The notes below the pieces were generated by a model. It saw only the letters and a program-made list of their open reading frames with translations. It ran no database searches and was not told the origin of the DNA. A program made the translations under genes and the position numbers. Shown here in pieces: positions 3,901-6,766 of a stretch of 6,766 bases of DNA. This DNA is from an uncultured Oscillospiraceae bacterium (GTDB lineage: Bacteria; Bacillota; Clostridia; Oscillospirales; Oscillospiraceae). Positions within the stretch are counted from its first letter, which is position 1. Each line of letters starts with the position of its first letter. The stretch spans positions 1-6,766 of the forward strand of contig CAAFEV010000275.1 in the NCBI GenBank assembly GCA_900762005.1, read 5' to 3'.

Positions 3901-6766
3901 GCTACGACACCAGCCGCACGTGTGCCGCCGAGAATGACAACCGGCCCGCCGGAGGCACCGACATCGCAGCCCTCGACGACTAAGGTCGCCTTACGGGGAT
4001 AAGCGGCATTGAAGGCGTCAGCGGTTGCGGCATTTGCCGTCGATGGCGTTTTGGTACGGTTATCGCCCACCAGACCGCCACCGCAGTTATAACCCGCAAT
4101 TAAGGTTCTGCCATTGGCGGAGGAGGCAACAGAGATATCGCGCAGCGTTACACTGTGAACCTGTAATTGATAGGAGTTGCTGCCCGAATGGTTACCGAGC
4201 GAACCAATTACACCGCCGGAAAAACCATCCAAATAGGCACCGGAGAAGCCGGAGCCGTAGTTGTTGCTGACCAGACTGAGAAGCCAGTCGGCATACTTGC
4301 GGTAGGTTCCCAAGCCATTCAGAGCTGCGGAATCAATCTCGGGATAGGTCGCACGCTCGGTAAAGGTCCCGCAGCCGGATACGGTAATCGAATCGGTAAC
4401 GGTAACACCATCAATGCCGACGGAGAGCCAGTCAGTACGGCCGATAATGCCGCCCGAACCCATGTTGGAACGCTGCGCAATTTCATCCGTCATTGTCAGC
4501 ACGTTGACATTGCTTGTTTGTACGTCCCGAATAATTAAAACATACTTCGCAAAATCCTTTTTGCCGTAGCAGAAGCCGATGAGACCGCCTGCCGCTACAT
4601 CCTCGGTGCGGGACTCGTTGTTTCCGCTTGCGGTGAAGCCGATTGCCGCATTGGCACGCTCGACGGTAATCGTTGCGTTCTGCATGAGGACAGTAGCAGC
4701 TGTGTTGGAAATTGTGGTATTGCGCAGACGCGCAAAGCCGATAAGCCCGCCTGCCTTGCTCTTTCCCGATACCGTTAGACCGTTGTAGCCGCAGTTAATC
4801 AACCGCATACGTTCGCTGGAGCCCTCTTTGTGATCCGGCTCTGCGACAAAGCCAATCATACCGCCTGCAACATCCTGCGAGACAACGGTCAACGGGCTTT
4901 GCGCTCCGACTCCGAGCTGAATATTTTCAAAGAGAATGTCGTTAGAAATGTTCGTTGCCGTACAGGCAAATTTACCGATGAGTCCGCCCGCACTGATACC
5001 GGCAGGGGTAAACCATGTTGTGGGACTCTGCACGGTGTTGAAAGCTTGAATGCTGCTTGCATAGAACGCGCCGCTGCTTGCGTCCGCGTATTGCAGAGAT
5101 ACGTTACCGCAAAGGGTCAGGTTATCAAACGTCATGGCGGAGTTGTCGGAATTGTATGTTACATAATTGAACAGACCGACATTGCCGGAGGAGTACTGCT
5201 CGTACCTGGCACTGAGCGAGGCTGCGTAGTACTGCATTCGGGTCATATTCAGATGGACGGTGGCGTTGTTGCCCGTCACACCCGCAAGCAACAGCGTCGG
5301 CGTGGAGAAATACTCGCCGCCAATGCCCCTAAATGCGTTGCCGTAGCCGTTTAAATTATAATCACTGCCGCTGAACACAAGCTGAAGCAGTGTCTTTATG
5401 CCGGTGTTCAGCGTTTTATCGGTATCGCTACCGAAATAGTTTTTCACTAAATAGGGAACGGTAGCGGCTGAGGTGAAGCTGTCATCGGCAATACGCTCTG
5501 GAACCTGCGCCGCTCCGATGTCACCATAGGCAGCACTTCTTACGCGGGTGGCAGTGGTATAGGCACTGTTGGAATTCGTAAAGGTCAGAGAATTGCTGTT
5601 GACCGCCGAAGCAAAGATTAACAGCTCTTCTGCCGTTTCGAGCGTTGCTGTGGCGGGTGTTGCGGAGGTGTTGATGACGATGCTGCGGGAGTTATCAACA
5701 GAGGGAGCAACGGTGGGTATGGGGTAGTTTTTTCCGGTGTTGTTCAGAGCCGCACCGGCGTTTTCATTGAAGGCATAGCCGTCAATCACGCGTCCTAAAT
5801 ACGGCGCGGCATAATAATAGTTGCTGTATGCTGCCTCGCCTAAATAGTCTGCTGTGCCAGCATTGCTGCCGCGGAAAATTAAGCCGCCTTTTAGAATCCA
5901 GCCGACATACCCGCCGACAAAGCTCACACGGGTCTTGATGGTCAGATTCGCGGTGTCATCCGCAGAAAGACCGTTGACGGAAACGCTGTCGATAATGTTG
6001 TCGCCGCCGATAATCTTGCCGATAACTCCGCCAAAGTAGGAGCCTTCATTGACCGAGATACTGGTTTGACCGCTGTATTCTACGGTAAGACCTTTGACGA
6101 CACAGCCGTTGGCAACCTTAATTAAACCGCCTGCTTCCAAATCTGTGTTGGGGGGCAATACAATTCTTGCGTTATTGCCCGCAATTACGCCGTGGAAAGG
6201 CATCAGGTCGGTGCCAATGCCGGTGAAGTTCGCTGATGACAGGTCAATTTCGCCGGCGTCAATCACAAAGTACGCCTCCTGCAGCCATGCTCGCAGATTG
6301 CCTACCGAGGTGGTATTCGGCGTAACCGTACCGTCTTGGTAGGTGTAAACATCGCCTTGACCGTAGGCTGCCGTTTTATCATGGTAGCGGATTTGCCAAC
6401 CAGAGCTGGCTGTGCCGTTGGACAGGAATGAGTCCAACGCGATAAGCTGGTTCGCGGAGGTGATTCGATAGGGATGGGCGTAGGTGCCCCAACCGTTGAT
6501 TAAATCGCCACTCTTCAGGTTGACAACCAGCTTACTGCCGGTGGTATCTGCGACATAGGGGATATAGCCGTTGTAGTCGTAGACATCTGCCAAAGGGGAG
6601 GTGACAGGGTTCGTAGTCGGGCTGACATATTTATTGACGTCATAATACTCGGTGCGGTCGGCGGTCAATTCGCGGCCATAGGTGACCTGCTGTAGGTGCG
6701 TGGTAGATGTCCAGTCCTCGCCTATGTTGAAGTTGTAATTGAAACCGCTGGTGCCGGAGGTGTAGA
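942..6766 (-). CDS. Giant GLUG-repeat surface protein (putative adhesin), 5' end outside the window
   Basis: The frame is open from the window edge (first whole codon 6762-6764) to the TGA at 942-944, giving 1,940 visible residues. A TTG at 6666-6668 could be taken for a start, but 32 more in-frame codons precede it with no stop, so the real start is outside. Residue numbers here count from the first visible codon. At about 89-232 there is a GxGTxxxPYxIxxxxxLxxL entry block ending in FTGIG...FHGVIAGNNARI. GLUG motifs follow at 245 and 284, and a second entry-like block lies at about 372-507. A GLUG run then extends from 593 to about 1110. Residues from about 1150 to 1940 are Thr/Asn/Tyr/Ala-rich and look beta-stranded, without a family I recognise. 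GLUG repeats are known from bacterial surface proteins and are expected to stack as a beta-solenoid; adhesion is inference. No catalytic motif is evident. The chain ends KIKNSID with no LPXTG, membrane helix or basic tail. Thirteen of 14 cysteines lie in the entry and GLUG half. The gene is convergent with the GGDEF gene and ends at a strong terminator. The surface-protein class is fairly sure; ligand and anchoring are unknown. Confidence 0.88.
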   Translation of the reverse strand, partial: YTSGTSGFNYNFNIGEDWTSTTHLQQVTYGRELTADRTEYYDVNKYVSPTTNPVTSPLADVYDYNGYIPYVADTTGSKLVVNLKSGDLINGWGTYAHPYRITSANQLIALDSFLSNGTASSGWQIRYHDKTAAYGQGDVYTYQDGTVTPNTTSVGNLRAWLQEAYFVIDAGEIDLSSANFTGIGTDLMPFHGVIAGNNARIVLPPNTDLEAGGLIKVANGCVVKGLTVEYSGQTSISVNEGSYFGGVIGKIIGGDNIIDSVSVNGLSADDTANLTIKTRVSFVGGYVGWILKGGLIFRGSNAGTADYLGEAAYSNYYYAAPYLGRVIDGYAFNENAGAALNNTGKNYPIPTVAPSVDNSRSIVINTSATPATATLETAEELLIFASAVNSNSLTFTNSNSAYTTATRVRSAAYGDIGAAQVPERIADDSFTSAATVPYLVKNYFGSDTDKTLNTGIKTLLQLVFSGSDYNLNGYGNAFRGIGGEYFSTPTLLLAGVTGNNATVHLNMTRMQYYAASLSARYEQYSSGNVGLFNYVTYNSDNSAMTFDNLTLCGNVSLQYADASSGAFYASSIQAFNTVQSPTTWFTPAGISAGGLIGKFACTATNISNDILFENIQLGVGAQSPLTVVSQDVAGGMIGFVAEPDHKEGSSERMRLINCGYNGLTVSGKSKAGGLIGFARLRNTTISNTAATVLMQNATITVERANAAIGFTASGNNESRTEDVAAGGLIGFCYGKKDFAKYVLIIRDVQTSNVNVLTMTDEIAQRSNMGSGGIIGRTDWLSVGIDGVTVTDSITVSGCGTFTERATYPEIDSAALNGLGTYRKYADWLLSLVSNNYGSGFSGAYLDGFSGGVIGSLGNHSGSNSYQLQVHSVTLRDISVASSANGRTLIAGYNCGGGLVGDNRTKTPSTANAATADAFNAAYPRKATLVVEGCDVGASGGPVVILGGTRAAGVVAYCNQELGTVIIDESENGATQIGSVTTPVYIVAPVSNDQSVAAGAVSDSAANVTVSNFKLTGARLAGRVASGVIGKITGGTQGSARTVLVSDSTVDSAWLYSYSRDASCCAGGVLATSTSASGREANCYMNRVTVKDCAITRTPERSDNFTGGLAGLHNAKLYGNGILWSNNRIGATSATFANSGKYSYILTAAAAPASLTNAKVGIWIGKASAASVVQLLAVSRLDTSAAPLTAEINNGTPSKKAIVYTSYHVNTAQEIATEPSYSVGGWRFSSDAVGFVTGTRTPSYQNSSVSWWKSAVKLDQTALDTALITYADVDDTALADIAQLPLFALNGNVDTVLKQYLNLMTNSGISDWQAEGLTVAFDSRQYTVTQTATATTLTQSAERNSGSVIYNETDGVFKNGNQYDIISDDERTFTVLTVTFTNNSGANNATDTYAMNLLLYYPQVLHLNTHVMPLGYEEYGLSNFFQSAATGFQTSTDADGTISLYLEYVYNEMRNNNDWNFDKLLRSMNDTLTDAGTPFPVGTVFTMIDLNSSTPAGYQAYYQTLAAASTEISFADFQSTAAENNALTYIPLSELRALTGLTTFGGTELTAAQKEIYGLERYLMIVTFPENYTVNPLQPAAFYLYADAEASHNVTIERERTGANRAFVTVFAKTALGITGSPVQSQILNDGAATAVDLVLNVSYPPNYVESMRATNENLHNYGVVKFYVRDGNNREIALPAGTEISILDRNRNVLQSNYLSVPQTDNSFTLTGDLLLKPPNMDTYTVQLDFSRVTAAVYNAAFPDSNYYFNADFFLTEMVARPESGSKVSMTPHITLTTVLANAAQLAVQPTGDTLTLGVNFHNTIDDTDLTNGGLITFDVIADFTGVPQALTNSVLSFRLLRKLPDGTYQEIPQNQLSQYLTALTCDGASLLGAMQMNVQSEMQDDKLMQKSFSLQVNPNITYFANYKLEATLTVTAGENTVTGINHLIYTVAKIKNSID
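945..3311 (-). other. Unassigned C-terminal beta-rich region
   Basis: The last 789 residues contain no GLUG motif. They alternate hydrophobic strands with Asn/Asp/Gly/Thr turns, for example FTVLTVTFTNNSGANN, YVYNEMRNNNDWNFDKLL, YTVQLDFSRVTAAVYN and LTLGVNFHNTIDDTDL. Only one cysteine is present. No membrane helix, sorting signal, choline-binding, SLH or LysM pattern is visible. It may be a chain of Ig-like or similar sandwich domains, or a dedicated C-terminal export or attachment module. Confidence 0.5.
3435..4988 (-). other. Main GLUG motif array
   Basis: Motifs in translation order are GGLIG (4974-4988), GGMIG (4851-4865), GGLIG (4737-4751), GGLIG (4575-4589), GGIIG (4440-4454), GGVIG (4203-4217), GGLVG (4065-4079), SGVIG (3678-3692) and GGLAG (3435-3449). 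Degenerate members such as AAGVVAY and AGGVLA lie between them. The first seven are spaced 38-79 residues apart; later ones are wider and looser. Between motifs, strands of the type xLxxCxVxxxxV recur. The pattern matches the GLUG motif family of surface proteins and IgA-protease-like proteins. Confidence 0.8.
5244..5651 (-). other. Second entry-like block inside the surface protein
   Basis: The translation has ATLETAEELLIFASAVNS, then YNLNGYGNAFRGIGGEYFS, then LLAGVTGNNATVHLNM. The order (a TAEEL-type helix-like segment, an FRGIGG turn, a G-turn with GNN, then a strand) repeats the logic of the first block at 6069-6500. It suggests that a second beta-solenoid segment begins here. Confidence 0.55.
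5901..6032 (-). other. First GLUG motif pair (GGVIG, GGYVG)
   Basis: GGVIG is encoded at 6018-6032 and GGYVG at 5901-5915, spaced 39 residues apart. That spacing fits one GLUG repeat. About 300 residues without the motif follow before the main array. Confidence 0.7.
6069..6500 (-). other. First GLUG-family entry block
   Basis: The translation carries INGWGTYAHPYRITSANQL, a form of the GxGTxxxPYxIxxxxxLxxL pattern that often opens GLUG or beta-helix regions in surface proteins. It is followed by NFTGIGTDLMPFHGVIAGN, the usual (F)xGIGxxxxPFxGxxxGNN turn, and then by a GGLIK segment that looks like a degenerate first GLUG motif. It probably marks the beginning of the solenoid fold. Confidence 0.7.

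Noticed and set aside
1095..6342. Plus-strand open frames opposite the large gene, including 174 codons at 4830-5354
   Set aside because: They are antisense shadows of a continuous 1,940-codon frame with clear protein motifs. None shows a recognisable domain.
6666..6668. TTG as the start codon of the large minus-strand gene
   Set aside because: The same frame continues without a stop for 32 more codons to the window edge, with the same Thr/Asn/Tyr-rich composition, and no signal peptide follows this TTG.

Overview
The window holds the 3' ends of two convergent genes and a repeat-filled interval between them. Both genes run off the window, so neither has a visible start codon, promoter or ribosome binding site. 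The base composition is moderate (about 43-60% G+C in lines of the large gene that I counted). A mosaic of short G+C-rich palindromic repeats sits between the genes, and the large gene encodes a very long GLUG-type surface protein. Together these suggest a gut-type Gram-positive Clostridia bacterium (Oscillospiraceae/Ruminococcaceae-like). That placement is inference from style, not from a marker gene.

Bases 1-380 (+) encode the C-terminal part of a GGDEF-domain protein, a probable diguanylate cyclase. The signature is AGDEF rather than GGDEF, and no inhibitory RxxD site precedes it. The sensory or N-terminal part lies outside the window.

Bases 381-941 contain no credible gene. They hold a G+C-rich block, about 411-858, bounded by imperfect 22-bp terminal inverted repeats (16 of 22 matching, with a 10/11 core). 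The block is built from two diverged copies of a short palindromic unit and looks like a decayed, non-autonomous MITE-like element. A perfect 18-bp inverted repeat at 889-929 is a strong intrinsic terminator that can serve both convergent genes.

Bases 942-6766 (-) are one uninterrupted reading frame of 1,940 visible residues with no start in the window. It encodes a giant, presumably exported, surface protein. Reading from its N-terminal side, it shows a GLUG-family entry block, a first pair of GLUG motifs, a second entry-like block, a long run of GLUG motifs (GG-hydrophobic-hydrophobic-G) predicted to form a right-handed beta-helix or beta-solenoid, and about 800 C-terminal residues that look like beta-rich modules I cannot assign. 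It ends without an LPXTG sorting signal, a transmembrane segment or a basic tail.

The two genes share no evident pathway. A c-di-GMP enzyme beside a large adhesin is a suggestive pair, but the genes are convergent, so co-transcription is excluded. I see no CRISPR array, tRNA, rRNA, transposase or clear new multi-gene system here.
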